This document shows positions 24,666 to 33,704 of a DNA stretch of 64,000 nt, piece after piece. Origin of the DNA: Acidimicrobiaceae bacterium (GTDB lineage: Bacteria > Actinomycetota > Acidimicrobiia > Acidimicrobiales > Ilumatobacteraceae). The stretch is from the NCBI GenBank assembly GCA_020637235.1, contig JACJWG010000014.1, positions 62,001 through 126,000 on the forward strand, written 5' to 3'. Under the pieces are notes generated by a model, which saw only the letters and a list, made by a program, of their open reading frames with translations, did no database searches and was not told where the DNA came from. The stretch's first letter is position 1. Each line of letters begins with the position of its first letter. The position numbers and the translations under genes were made by a program.

Positions 24666-24742
24666 TGGTGGGCGTGAAGGGACTCGAACCCCCGACTCCT
24701 GCCGTGTGAAGGCAGTGCTCTAACCAACTGAGCTACACGCCC
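24666..24742 (-). tRNA. tRNA-Val (anticodon CAC)
   Basis: The minus strand folds as a full cloverleaf: acceptor GGGCGTG with CACGCCC, D-arm AGCTCAGTTGGTTAGAGC, anticodon stem CTGCC/GGCAG with loop TTCACAC (anticodon CAC, reading GUG), and T-loop GGTTCGAGTCC. The discriminator A is followed by a genome-encoded CCA at 24666-24668. Confidence 0.95.
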
Positions 24743-24807
24743 GATGCGAGGTGAACCCCCGGATCAGCGCCAGCACCCTACCGGTCGGTCACCATCGCCG
24801 CCAACCG

Positions 24808-25587
24808 TCAGCGTTCGGCGCCCTCGATCGACTCGGTGAGCTCCTCGCCTCGCTCGAAGGCGAGGCAGACGTAGGTCTGGTCGTCCTCCCAACCGTCCTC
24901 GGTGGGCGTGATCGGGAAGATGTCGTACACGCTGTCCGCATAGGGGATGCCGACGTAGTCCTCGAAGTCGGGGATGCACTCCGCGGCCACCAGTTCGGCC
25001 ATCTCGTCGTCGCCCGGGTACGGGTCGCTGCCGCTGCCGAGGTCGCCGACCGAGATCACCTCGGCGCCGTGGGGCTCGTCGCACGCGAAGTCCTCGATCC
25101 GCACGATCGTCTCGCCGTCGTCGGGCAGTTCGACGCAGTCGCCGACCTCGAGGTCGAACACGCTCTTCGTGCCGGCGACCTCCGTCACCACGACGGCGAC
25201 GAATCCGGCGGTGGCCAACACGCCGAGGATGCCGAGCACCACGCCGGCGATCGCCATCCCCTTGCCGGGCCGAGTGCCGCCCGACGCCTTGATCTCGCGC
25301 AGCCCGAGTGCACCGAGCACGATCGCGACGATCGCCGGGATGCCGAGCCAGAAGCACAGCGTCACCCCGAGGATGCCGAGGATCATCGCCCACAGCGCCT
25401 TCTTCGGCCGTCCCGCCGCAGCGGGCGTCTGCTGGAAGGGCGTGAACGTGGGCCCACCCGGTCCACCGGGACCGGGTGCTCCGTAGCTCGGCATCTGGTA
25501 CGGCGCCGGCGCAGGACCCGTCGAGGGCGACGGGTACGGCTGGTTGCCGGGTTGGGGCGGCGGCGGGGGCGGCGGGATGTCGCTCAT
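24808..25587 (-). CDS. DUF4190 membrane protein with septum-formation-type C-domain
   Basis: A 259-residue protein. It has a Pro/Gly-rich cytosolic tail (residues 1-60), then two TM helices of the DUF4190 type (WAMILGILGVTLCFWLGIPAI and GMAIAGVVLGILGVL), and a short extracellular domain with GDCVELP, DFACDEPHGAEVIS, a third Cys in AAECIPDF and a fourth in TYVCLAF. That Cys pattern is the actinobacterial septum-formation/LppU-like module. TACGGT 7 nt before the ATG (25595-25600) suggests a leaderless mRNA. Confidence 0.82.
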   Translation of the reverse strand: MSDIPPPPPPPQPGNQPYPSPSTGPAPAPYQMPSYGAPGPGGPGGPTFTPFQQTPAAAGRPKKALWAMILGILGVTLCFWLGIPAIVAIVLGALGLREIKASGGTRPGKGMAIAGVVLGILGVLATAGFVAVVVTEVAGTKSVFDLEVGDCVELPDDGETIVRIEDFACDEPHGAEVISVGDLGSGSDPYPGDDEMAELVAAECIPDFEDYVGIPYADSVYDIFPITPTEDGWEDDQTYVCLAFERGEELTESIEGAER

Positions 25588-25633
25588 CGCGACGACCGTA
25601 GCCACTTCGCGTGCCTCCGTGGGACACCCGTCG

Positions 25634-26272
25634 TCAGGGGGTCGGTACGACCACCGGGCGCACGCACGCCCATCCCCGCCCTTGCGGCTCGCGATAGGCC
25701 GTGGTGCCGGTGGGGCAGGCACCGTCGAAGTCGACGACCTCCGCGACGGTGCCGTCGAACGGCGCGACACAACGCACCTCGGTGACCGCCACGCCGTTCA
25801 CCGCCACACACTCCCCTGCGAACAGCACGTTGTCGACCGGCACGGGTTCGGGTGCGTCGGAGAGTGCGGCGTTCACGACGACGAACCCGATCGCGAACGT
25901 GCCGATCACCGCGAAGAACCGCCAGGGGAACCGTGAGAAGTCGCCCGTGGGCATCGGGGGCGGACCGGACGAGGCGTTGGCCGCCGACGACCCGCCTGCG
26001 GCAGCCGAGCCCGTCGCCGGAGCGCCCGCCGATCGGGCCGACTCCGGCGCCCGGTCGTCGAGCCCGGCGTCGTAGGCGCGCCGCCGACCGGGATCGCCGA
26101 GCACCCGCCACGCCTCGTTCACCGCCGCCATCCGACCCGCCGACGCGTCGCCGTGTCGGTCGGGGTGTGCCTCGCGCGCAGCCTGCCGGTAGGCACGCCG
26201 GATGTCGTCGGGCGATGCGGCGCGGGTCACCCCGAGCACGTCGTAGTGGGTGGGCTGGACCGGGCGGCTCAC
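25634..26272 (-). CDS. J-domain protein with TM helix and extracytoplasmic Cys domain
   Basis: A 212-residue protein. An N-terminal DnaJ domain (HYDVLGVTRAASPDDIRRAY, the HPD motif in REAHPDRHGD, NEAWRVLGDPGRRRAYD) is followed by a Ser/Ala/Gly linker, one TM helix (FFAVIGTFAIGFVVVNAAL) and an outside domain with four Cys (GECVAV, VRCVAPFDG, GACPTGT, GWACVR). There is no Gly/Phe or zinc-finger region. It would recruit DnaK to the membrane. The outside domain resembles that of the preceding DUF4190 protein. The ATG overlaps the DUF2087 gene stop. Confidence 0.85.
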   Translation of the reverse strand: MSRPVQPTHYDVLGVTRAASPDDIRRAYRQAAREAHPDRHGDASAGRMAAVNEAWRVLGDPGRRRAYDAGLDDRAPESARSAGAPATGSAAAGGSSAANASSGPPPMPTGDFSRFPWRFFAVIGTFAIGFVVVNAALSDAPEPVPVDNVLFAGECVAVNGVAVTEVRCVAPFDGTVAEVVDFDGACPTGTTAYREPQGRGWACVRPVVVPTP

Positions 26273-26817
26273 ACCTCCGTGCTCCCACCGGAGCGCCAGT
26301 ACTCACCCGCCTCGCGCGACAACAGTCCCTCGTCGACGAGGTAGCGGCGCAGCGCGGCCGTGTCGGCGTGGCGCTTGCCCAGCACGAGGTTCACCATCGC
26401 CTCGCTGTAGCGCCGCCCCGGCTCGAAGTCCTGCGCCAGCCAGTCGAGGATCACCAACCGCTTGCCGTGCTGCGCGGGGATCTGCACGAGGCGGCCGTCC
26501 GCCACGAACGCGGCCATCACCTTGCGTTGCTCGTCCGGCAGCGACGCGTGCTCGTCCGACGGGCGGCGGGCCAGGGCCGTGCGCGCCGCCATGCCGAACG
26601 CGGCGCCGAGCACGTACAGCGACCCGCCGTCGTGCACGACCAGGCCCGCTTCGGCCATCCGTCCGACCGCTCGGCCCACCGCCACCGGGTCGAGACCGGT
26701 GTCGCGCACCACGCGGTCGATCGTGCCGGCGCCGAGCTCGAGCGCGGCGAACACTCGTCGTCGGTCGTCGTCGGCGAGCAGCCCGACGATGGTGGCCGCA
26801 TCGAGCTCACGCGTCAT
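26269..26817 (-). CDS. DUF2087-containing winged-helix protein
   Basis: A 182-residue protein. An N-terminal winged-helix/ArsR-like half (TIVGLLADDDRRRVFAALELG...AVGRMAEAGLVVHDGGSLYVL) is joined to a C-terminal DUF2087 domain (GRLVQIPAQHGKRLVILDWLAQDFEPGRRYSEAMVNLVL...LRRYLVDEGLL). A transcriptional regulator is likely. It follows the dehydrogenase gene by 4 nt and overlaps the J-domain gene, so it is part of that operon. Confidence 0.83.
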   Translation of the reverse strand: MTRELDAATIVGLLADDDRRRVFAALELGAGTIDRVVRDTGLDPVAVGRAVGRMAEAGLVVHDGGSLYVLGAAFGMAARTALARRPSDEHASLPDEQRKVMAAFVADGRLVQIPAQHGKRLVILDWLAQDFEPGRRYSEAMVNLVLGKRHADTAALRRYLVDEGLLSREAGEYWRSGGSTEV

Positions 26818-26821
26818 GGGC

Positions 26822-27784
26822 TCAGTACCTGACGTCGGGATCGACGACGCCGAGGAGGTCGTCGCCCTGCGCATACCGCTTCACGTTGGCGGTGATCCGT
26901 TCCGCGAGCAACGGCATCGACATGCTCCAGGTCGACCCCACGTGAGGCGTCACGATGCAGTTCGGCAGGCTCCACAGCGGATGGCCGTCCGGCAGCGGCT
27001 CGGGGTCGGTGACATCGAGTGCCGCGCCACCGATCTGGCCCTCCTGCAGCGCCCAGACCAGGTCGTCGGTGACGATGTGGCGGCCACGAGCGACGTTGAC
27101 GACCCAGGCGTGCGGCTCCATCAGCTCGAACTCGTTGCGCGACAACATGCCGTCGGTGTCGGGGGTGAGCGCCAGCGCCACGACGACGAGATCGGCGCCC
27201 ACCAGCGCATCGATGTAGCGGTCGGCCTCCACCACCTCGTCCACCCCGTCCATCTCCTGCATCCGATTGCGCACCACGGTGATCCGGGTGTCGAACGGGT
27301 GCAGCAGCGGGATGAGCGCCTCGGTGATGCCGCCGCCGCCGAGGATCGTGACGTTGGCGCCGAAGAGGTTGACGCCGCGTTCGTGACCCCACGAGCTGGC
27401 GCGTGCGTACGACCCGACGCCTCGCATCCCGGCGAGGGCGAGGGCGAGCGCCATCTCGGCGACCGGCTGGGCGTACACGCCCTTGCCGCACGTCCACTCG
27501 CGATCGCCGTCGACGAGGTGGATGTAGTTCTCGACGCCGGCGAAGGGCAGCTGCACCCACCGCAGGTGCGGATGGGCCTCGATCACCCGCTCGAGCAGCA
27601 GCGGCTCGTGGGGGGCGCCCCACACGAGAGCTTCGGCCTGCTCGATCGGGACCAGGTGCCCACCACCGGCCACGATCGCGTCGACCATCCAGCTCGGCTG
27701 ACCGTCGGGGGCGAGGGCCACGCGGGGCGGGTCGTCGTGACCGCCACGGCGCTCCCGGCCCGAGGAATGAGTACTTGGAGGCAT
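26822..27784 (-). CDS. D-isomer-specific 2-hydroxyacid dehydrogenase
   Basis: A 320-residue NAD(P)-dependent dehydrogenase. It has VQLPFAGVENY, the cofactor loop ILGGGGITEALIPL, catalytic Arg in NVARGRHIV, Glu in VTDPEPLPDGHPLW and His in VTPHVGSTW. The dinucleotide motif has GGGGI instead of the usual GxGxxG. The substrate is unknown. ATG 27784 is preferred: TAGCCT (27794-27799) lies 9 nt upstream, and the first three bases of it are the stop of the amine oxidase gene. GTG 27793 is the alternative. Confidence 0.87.
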   Translation of the reverse strand: MPPSTHSSGRERRGGHDDPPRVALAPDGQPSWMVDAIVAGGGHLVPIEQAEALVWGAPHEPLLLERVIEAHPHLRWVQLPFAGVENYIHLVDGDREWTCGKGVYAQPVAEMALALALAGMRGVGSYARASSWGHERGVNLFGANVTILGGGGITEALIPLLHPFDTRITVVRNRMQEMDGVDEVVEADRYIDALVGADLVVVALALTPDTDGMLSRNEFELMEPHAWVVNVARGRHIVTDDLVWALQEGQIGGAALDVTDPEPLPDGHPLWSLPNCIVTPHVGSTWSMSMPLLAERITANVKRYAQGDDLLGVVDPDVRY

Positions 27785-27793
27785 TGCCCCCAC

Positions 27794-27799
27794 AGGCTA
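27794..27799 (-). promoter_or_regulatory. -10 of the 2-hydroxyacid dehydrogenase gene, made from the amine oxidase stop codon
   Basis: TAGCCT on the minus strand; its TAG is the amine oxidase stop (V-V-G-H-stop). This is the same arrangement as at the GroES-like/hisI junction. Confidence 0.45.
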
Positions 27800-29131
27800 G
27801 TGCCCGACCACCGCTCGACCGAGCAGTCGTGCGGCGACCCGCTCGCCGCTCTCGACGGCGCCCTCGAGGTACCCGGTCCACGTCGCCACGTGCTCGCCGG
27901 CCAGGTGCAGCGGGCCACACGGCTCGCGCAGCACCTGCCAGTGCGCGGTCACCTGGCCCGGCCGGTAGCAGGCGTAGGCGCCGCCGTAGCGCGGTTCGTT
28001 CGACCACGCCCGCGACACCCCGACGAGCGGCTCGTCGGTCACGCCGTACATGCTGCGCACGTCGCCGGCCACGGTAGCAATCCGGTCGGCTTCGTCGAGC
28101 TCGGCCAGCCGGCGGCCGCCGTCGCCGCCGGTGTAGGCCATCAGCACCGGCGGGCCGTCGCCTTGCTCCTCGGTCGTCTCGTAGATGCGTTGCGACGCCA
28201 GCTCGGTGGTCGCGTATCCGTTCGGCCAGGTGCGTTCGGCGTACTGCACCGCGGTCTTCGTCACCGTGCCGTACCCGAGCTCGGCGACCGCTCGGGCGAG
28301 CGGCTCGGGCAGCGCAGGCTCGAAGCGCACCCGGCGCATCGGCACGAGCGAGCAGGCGAGCACCACGTGATCGGCGGCGATCGTGCGCCGGTCGGTGTGC
28401 ACGATGGCGCGGTCCGCCTCCCACGCGACGGCCTGCAACAGCTGGCCGAACGAGATGGTGTCGGCCCCGAGCTCGCCGACCATGCCCCGCACCACCCCGC
28501 CGATGCCGCCCACCACCCGATGGGCTCGCACGACGCCCTCGACCCCCTCGGCCGCCATCTGGGCACGCTGCTGGGCGACGAACAACGTCGACAGCGCCGA
28601 CGGTTCGTCGGCGAACTCGCCTTGCGCGTTTCGCCGTGCGAACAGCGTGGCGAGCGGCCCGAGGTCGAGCTCGGCCACCACGTCGGCCACCGATCGGGCG
28701 TCGTGACGAGCAGCGTCGGGGTGCAGGTCGGGACGCGCCGGATCGGCGATGCCCTCGGCGATCACCTCGAACACGTCGTCGAGCGCAGCGAGTTGGGCAT
28801 CGATCGTCGCATCGGCGTCGCGCAACTCGTCGGCACTCGCCAGCCGTCCGCCGTGGAACAGGTAGCGGCGGATCGCGCTCCACTCCTGGCCGCGGGGTGC
28901 GAGCTCGATCCCATACCGGCCGAGCAGGGCGCGCAGACGGTGGTGATCGGTGTCGACCCACTCGGCGCCGGTCTCCACCACCCGCCCGCCGACGAACGGG
29001 TCGGTGAGCGTACGTGCCCGGCCGCCCGCACGCCGTCCCCCTTCGATCAGATCGACCTCGGCGCCGCCGGCGCGCAGCAGACGCGTGGCCGTCAGACCGG
29101 CCATGCCGGCGCCCACCACCACGACCTTCAT
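27797..29131 (-). CDS. Flavin amine oxidase (monoamine/polyamine oxidase type)
   Basis: A 444-residue FAD enzyme. It has VVVVGAGMAGLTATRLLRAGG (Rossmann), RAGGRARTL, GAEWVDTDHHRL, and the C-terminal LHLAGEHVATWTGYLEGAVESGERVA flavin-binding signature of monoamine oxidases. The position directly after potA-potD-potBC argues that it oxidises an imported amine such as putrescine to 4-aminobutyraldehyde, releasing H2O2 and ammonia. The aldehyde dehydrogenase at 34.5 kb would take the product. The role is inferred from context. Confidence 0.86.
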   Translation of the reverse strand: MKVVVVGAGMAGLTATRLLRAGGAEVDLIEGGRRAGGRARTLTDPFVGGRVVETGAEWVDTDHHRLRALLGRYGIELAPRGQEWSAIRRYLFHGGRLASADELRDADATIDAQLAALDDVFEVIAEGIADPARPDLHPDAARHDARSVADVVAELDLGPLATLFARRNAQGEFADEPSALSTLFVAQQRAQMAAEGVEGVVRAHRVVGGIGGVVRGMVGELGADTISFGQLLQAVAWEADRAIVHTDRRTIAADHVVLACSLVPMRRVRFEPALPEPLARAVAELGYGTVTKTAVQYAERTWPNGYATTELASQRIYETTEEQGDGPPVLMAYTGGDGGRRLAELDEADRIATVAGDVRSMYGVTDEPLVGVSRAWSNEPRYGGAYACYRPGQVTAHWQVLREPCGPLHLAGEHVATWTGYLEGAVESGERVAARLLGRAVVGH

Positions 29132-29138
29132 GTGGGGA

Positions 29139-31205
29139 TCAGCCGCCGCCGAGGGTGGCCGCGATGTCCGACGACGAGTCGCCCGAGCGCCGCAGCGTGA
29201 CCGCGAGGAACGCGAGTGCCGCCATCGTGACCACGAACAACACCACGGCGCCCGCGCCCCAGAACGGGGCGATCTCGCTCTTGGTCGCGCTGATCAACGC
29301 GACGGGGAACGTGGACGAGGCACCGCTGATGAGCGCCGAGATGATCGTGTTGTCGAGGCAGAGGGTGAACGACAGCAGGCCACCCGCCACCAGTGCCGGC
29401 GCGATGAGCGGCAACGTGATCTGACGGAACGCCGTCCGCGGTGTCGCGCCGAGATCGGCGGCGGCCTCCTCCAACGACTCGTCGATGCCCGACAGGCGAG
29501 CTCGGACGATCAGCGTGACGACCGCGCTGGCGTACAACGACTGGCCGATCCACAGCCGCAGCATGCCGAACGGCAGCGGGCCGATGTCGTTGGTGAAGGG
29601 ACCGCCGAGTCGCTGCATCCAGCCGGCCAGCGCGATCGCATCCATGATCTCCGGCGTCACGAGGATCAAGAACACGATCACCATGAAGATCTTGCTCCAC
29701 CCACCCGGATGCCGGGCCAGCGCCACGCCCGACAGTCCGCCGAGCACCACGGCGATCACCGTGCCGCCGAACGCGGCGAGGAACGATCCGCGCAGGCCGT
29801 CGCCGACGCCCGCCTGCTGGAACAGGTCGGCATACCAGTCGGTGAGCAGGCCGTTGAGGACGAACGCGAGTGCGAATGCGCCCGGCGCGGCCCAGAGCCG
29901 CAGCGCGGGGTGCGGATCGCGACGGGTGACGAGCCGCCACACACGGGGCAACGCGATGCCGACCGCCATCACGATGAGGAACCGCAGCAACGTCGCGCCC
30001 GTGGTGCCGAAGTCGAACAACCCGACCATCGGCTTGCCCGAGGGCAGGCGTCCGGGCTCGCCACCCCACCAGACGGTGTCGTAGTTGCCGCTCCACAGCG
30101 TGAACGCCGCGCCGCCGTTGAACGAGTGGCGCACCACGAGCACGATCGGGATGAACAAGAACACGAGCACCAGACCGGTCCACACGGCGAGCAACGGCGA
30201 GAACAACTCGGGGAACCGCGACGGCTTGGGCTGCGGACGTTCGCGGCGGCGCCAGGCGTCGACGATCGGCCGTCCCGCGCGCCGGCCGATCGCACGAAGG
30301 GCGAAGAAGATCGCGGCGAGCACGGCGAGCGACAACAGCACCATCACGATCATCAGCACGGCCATCGCCGAACCCATCGGCCAGTTCTGCGACCCACGGA
30401 ACTGGCTCTCGATCAGCGCCCCGACCATGAACCCCTTGGTGCCGCCGAGGATGGTGGCCGTCACGTAGTCGCCGCACATCGGGATAAACGTGAGCACCAC
30501 GCCGGCGGCGATGCCGGGGCCGGCGAGCGGCAAGGTGACGGAGAAGAAGGTCGAGATGCGGCCGGCGCCGAGGTCTTTCGAGGCCTCCCGCAACGCTCCC
30601 TCGATGCGATCGAGTGCCACGAACAGCGGCAGCACCATGAAGCCGAGATAGTTGTAGACGATCGCGATGAACACGGCGGTGCGGGTGTAGAGCACCTCGA
30701 TCGGGCCGCTCAGGACGCCGATGTCCTGCAACCACGTCGACAGCTCACCCGCCGGTTGCAGGGGGATCCGCCACGCGAGCGTGCGGATGAGGAAACTCGT
30801 GAACGACGGGACGATCACCGCAGCGAGCAGGAGCCCGCGCCAACGCTCGCTCGCCCGGAACGCCAGGTAGTACGCCACCGGGAACCCGACGAGGAACGTG
30901 AGTGCGGTCGCGCCGATCGACACCTCGAGGGTGCCCCGGAACACGTCGAAGAACAGGTCGGAGAAGACGTCGCGGTAGTTCTGCAACGTCGGGTTCGAGA
31001 GGTCGACGGGCACGAGTTGGCTCGCGTCCTTGACCCCGAAGGAGTAGATGACGATGACGGCGATCGGGAGGACGAAGAACAGCCCGTACCAGACGAACGA
31101 GGGGGCCGCGAGGAGCCACTTCGGGGGCTTGCGCCGGCCCGCGGCCGGTGACGACGACGTGGTCGCCGCCACCGGCCGAGGAGCGTGATCGATCGCGATC
31201 GCCAT
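29139..31205 (-). CDS. potBC: Fused PotB-PotC polyamine ABC permease
   Basis: A 688-residue membrane protein containing both permease subunits in one chain. The first half (residues about 30-320) and the second half (about 345-670) each carry six predicted TM helices and an EAA loop: EASKDLGAGRISTFFSVTLPL and EAAADLGATPRTAFRQITLPL. In most bacteria PotB and PotC are separate. The two halves are joined by a basic linker (RRRERPQPKPSRFPELF). It lies between potD (6 nt upstream) and the amine oxidase (7 nt downstream). The substrate is inferred from PotA/PotD and neighbours. Confidence 0.9.
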   Translation of the reverse strand: MAIAIDHAPRPVAATTSSSPAAGRRKPPKWLLAAPSFVWYGLFFVLPIAVIVIYSFGVKDASQLVPVDLSNPTLQNYRDVFSDLFFDVFRGTLEVSIGATALTFLVGFPVAYYLAFRASERWRGLLLAAVIVPSFTSFLIRTLAWRIPLQPAGELSTWLQDIGVLSGPIEVLYTRTAVFIAIVYNYLGFMVLPLFVALDRIEGALREASKDLGAGRISTFFSVTLPLAGPGIAAGVVLTFIPMCGDYVTATILGGTKGFMVGALIESQFRGSQNWPMGSAMAVLMIVMVLLSLAVLAAIFFALRAIGRRAGRPIVDAWRRRERPQPKPSRFPELFSPLLAVWTGLVLVFLFIPIVLVVRHSFNGGAAFTLWSGNYDTVWWGGEPGRLPSGKPMVGLFDFGTTGATLLRFLIVMAVGIALPRVWRLVTRRDPHPALRLWAAPGAFALAFVLNGLLTDWYADLFQQAGVGDGLRGSFLAAFGGTVIAVVLGGLSGVALARHPGGWSKIFMVIVFLILVTPEIMDAIALAGWMQRLGGPFTNDIGPLPFGMLRLWIGQSLYASAVVTLIVRARLSGIDESLEEAAADLGATPRTAFRQITLPLIAPALVAGGLLSFTLCLDNTIISALISGASSTFPVALISATKSEIAPFWGAGAVVLFVVTMAALAFLAVTLRRSGDSSSDIAATLGGG

Positions 31206-31211
31206 GGCGGA

Positions 31212-32474
31212 TCAGCCTGCGGCCTTCGCCTTGACCTTGTCGTAGATCTCGACCAGGCGGTCCTGGGCCGAGTTGACCGCACCGGTCTGCATCGTCGCCA
31301 CCTGCTCGTCGGTGAAGAAGATGATCTCCGGGTACGTGAGGTCGGGTGCCAGTTCGGCGATGAGCTGGTCGATGTTCTTCATCCCGCTGTGGTAGCCGTG
31401 GAACGCGAGGTCCTTGATCGACACCTCGGGCGTGAGCAGCCAGTTGATCCAGGCATGGGCGGCCTCGGGGTTCGGAGCGCCGGTCGGGATGCAGTAGTTG
31501 TCCATCCAGATCTCGGTGGCCGGCCCGGGCAGCACCCACTTCCACTCGTCGACGTTCAGACCACCGTCGAGCAACCGGCCGTACGCAGCGCGACCGTCAC
31601 CGTTCCAGATCATCGACAGCGAGAACTGGCCCTCGGCGATGGCCGTCGAGGGATAGCTGTCGAAGGCCTTGATGTGCTGGGCGAACTGGTCGACCATGTA
31701 CGCCTCGCACGCATCGAGGTCGGCGGGATCCTCGGTCGTCCAGTTGATGCCGTTCGCCCAGAAGTAGGCACCGCACAGGTTCGGGGCCGTGTCGAGCACC
31801 GAGCAGTCGCCGCTCGCCTCGTTCATGCAGGCGTCGAGGAAGTCCTGCCAGGTGGCCATCGGGCGGGTGATCTTGGTGGTGTTGTAGAAGAACCCGGTGG
31901 ATCCCCAGTTCTTGCACACGCTGTAGTCGTTGGTGGGGTCCCAGTCGCGTGCCATGTACAGCGGATCGACGTTCACCATGTTGGGCAGCAGGGCCTTGTC
32001 GAACTTCTGCAGCAGACCCTTCTCGATCATCTGCGGGATGTACGCACCGGTGGGCACCACGATGTCGAAGCCGCTGTTGCCGTTGGCCGCCGACAGCTTG
32101 GTGATGAGGTCCTCGTTGCTCGGGTAGTAGTCGACCTTCATCGTGACACCGACGCTCGACTCGGCGAGCGAGCCGATGATCTCGGGGTCGTTGTACTCCC
32201 CCCAGGTGAACATCGCGAGGTTGCCGCTCGCTTTGTTCACCACGTTGCTGTACTGCGACAGCAGGTCGCTCCCCCCGGACGACCCACCGCTCGTACCGCT
32301 CGATCCGCCCGTGTCGCTCGAGCCGCTGTCGGCGTCGTCGTCACCACCACCGCAGGCCGAGATGATGGCGAGGCCGGCCGCCGCACCGCCGATCTGGAAC
32401 AGCGCACGACGCGAAATGGCGTGGCGGAAGCTCTCGGGCGCGAGCATCTTGAGCGGTTCGTTGGGCTTGGTCAT
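31212..32474 (-). CDS. potD: Polyamine ABC transporter substrate-binding lipoprotein
   Basis: A 420-residue periplasmic-type binding protein. The N-terminus carries a twin-arginine motif (SRRALFQIGGAAAG) and a lipobox ending ISAC, so it is a Tat-exported lipoprotein. It then has a Gly/Ser/Asp-rich linker and the PotD/PotF fold: NLAMFTWGEYNDPEIIGSL, VDYYPSNEDLITKL, GFDIVVPTGAYIPQMIEKGL, WGSTGFFYNTTKI, MIWNGDGRAAYG and GAPNPEAAHAWINWLL. A spermidine/putrescine ligand is likely. It is 57 nt downstream of potA. Confidence 0.92.
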   Translation of the reverse strand: MTKPNEPLKMLAPESFRHAISRRALFQIGGAAAGLAIISACGGGDDDADSGSSDTGGSSGTSGGSSGGSDLLSQYSNVVNKASGNLAMFTWGEYNDPEIIGSLAESSVGVTMKVDYYPSNEDLITKLSAANGNSGFDIVVPTGAYIPQMIEKGLLQKFDKALLPNMVNVDPLYMARDWDPTNDYSVCKNWGSTGFFYNTTKITRPMATWQDFLDACMNEASGDCSVLDTAPNLCGAYFWANGINWTTEDPADLDACEAYMVDQFAQHIKAFDSYPSTAIAEGQFSLSMIWNGDGRAAYGRLLDGGLNVDEWKWVLPGPATEIWMDNYCIPTGAPNPEAAHAWINWLLTPEVSIKDLAFHGYHSGMKNIDQLIAELAPDLTYPEIIFFTDEQVATMQTGAVNSAQDRLVEIYDKVKAKAAG

Positions 32475-32531
32475 CAGGTGGTCTCCTTCACGAGGGAGCG
32501 GTGGACATGTGCAACCGGATGCGCGAACGCA

Positions 32532-33704
32532 TCAGTGGGTGGCGTCCTCGGCGGGTTCGACGAGGACGAGATCGGCCTGGTCGGCCGAGAACTGGTACAC
32601 CTCGCTGTCGTTCCAGTGGCACCACACCTGGTCGGCGAGCGATAGGCGAGGGGCCCCCTGACGGGGCAGCAGGGCGACGATGTCGCGCTCGGCGGTCCGC
32701 ACCACGTACTGCAGCACGTCGCCGAAGTGCGAGACGCTGGCCACGGTGCCGGGCACCTGGTTGTGGTCGCGCCCCGGGTCGGTGTCGGCGATCTGGATGC
32801 TCTCCGGCCGCACGGCCGCGAGGGCCGGGTTGCCGCTCGCGACCCGCTCCTCGGGCGACGAGCTCACGAACACCGTGCCGTCGTTGGCCCGCACGCCGCT
32901 GCCCGTCGACGTGCCTCGCCAGAAGTTGTTGCGACCGATGAACCCGGCGACGAACGCCGAGGCCGGCCGCTCGTACACGGTCTCGGGATCGGCGAGCTGC
33001 TCGATGTGCCCCTCGAGCATGATCGCGATCCGGTCGCTCATGCCCATCGCCTCTTCCTGGTCGTGGGTGACGAAGATGAACGTGATCCCGAGCTGGCTCT
33101 GCAACAACTTGAGCTCGATCTGCATCTCCTCGCGGAGCTTGCGGTCGAGCGCGCCGAGCGGCTCGTCGAGCAACAGCACGCTCGGCCGGTTGACGAGTGC
33201 ACGCGCGACGGCGACACGCTGTTGCTGGCCGCCCGACATCTGCTTCGGCTTGCGCTCGGCCAGCTTGCTCATCTTCACCATCTCGAGCGCCTCGCGCACC
33301 CGTGCGGCGGTCTCGCTCTTGTTGACGCCCTTCTGGCGCAGGCCGTAGGCCACGTTCTCGGCGACGGTCATGTGCGGGAACAGCGCATAGTGCTGGAACA
33401 CCGTGTTGACGTCGCGCTTGTAGGGCGGCACACCTTGCACGTACTCGCCGCTGATGCGGATGAACCCGTCGTCGGGCTGCTCGAACCCGGCGAGCATGCG
33501 CAGCGTGGTGGTCTTGCCGCATCCGCTCGGGCCGAGCAGCGACAGGAACTCCCCTGGCTCGACGGTGAGATCGAGGCGGTCGACGGCGACCATCGTGCCG
33601 AAGCGCTTGGTGACGCCGGTCAGCTCGACCCCGCCCCGCTCCCCGTGCAACGGCACCCGTGCCGTGCCGGCGTCGGCCGGCGTCGCGTCAGCTGTGGCAG
33701 TCAC
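32532..33704 (-). CDS. potA: Polyamine ABC transporter ATP-binding protein
   Basis: A 390-residue ATPase. It has GPSGCGKTTTLRMLAG (Walker A), NTVFQHYALFPHMTVAENVAYGL (Q-loop), MSGGQQQRVAVARAL (signature), VLLLDEPLGALD (Walker B), FVTHDQEEAM (H-loop) and a C-terminal TOBE domain (about residues 290-380). YKRDVNTVFQHYALFPH is characteristic of PotA. GTG 33704 is chosen because a GGGGGAG sequence lies just upstream. It is the first gene of the potA-D-BC-amine oxidase operon and faces an Lrp-type regulator. Confidence 0.93.
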   Translation of the reverse strand: MTATADATPADAGTARVPLHGERGGVELTGVTKRFGTMVAVDRLDLTVEPGEFLSLLGPSGCGKTTTLRMLAGFEQPDDGFIRISGEYVQGVPPYKRDVNTVFQHYALFPHMTVAENVAYGLRQKGVNKSETAARVREALEMVKMSKLAERKPKQMSGGQQQRVAVARALVNRPSVLLLDEPLGALDRKLREEMQIELKLLQSQLGITFIFVTHDQEEAMGMSDRIAIMLEGHIEQLADPETVYERPASAFVAGFIGRNNFWRGTSTGSGVRANDGTVFVSSSPEERVASGNPALAAVRPESIQIADTDPGRDHNQVPGTVASVSHFGDVLQYVVRTAERDIVALLPRQGAPRLSLADQVWCHWNDSEVYQFSADQADLVLVEPAEDATH

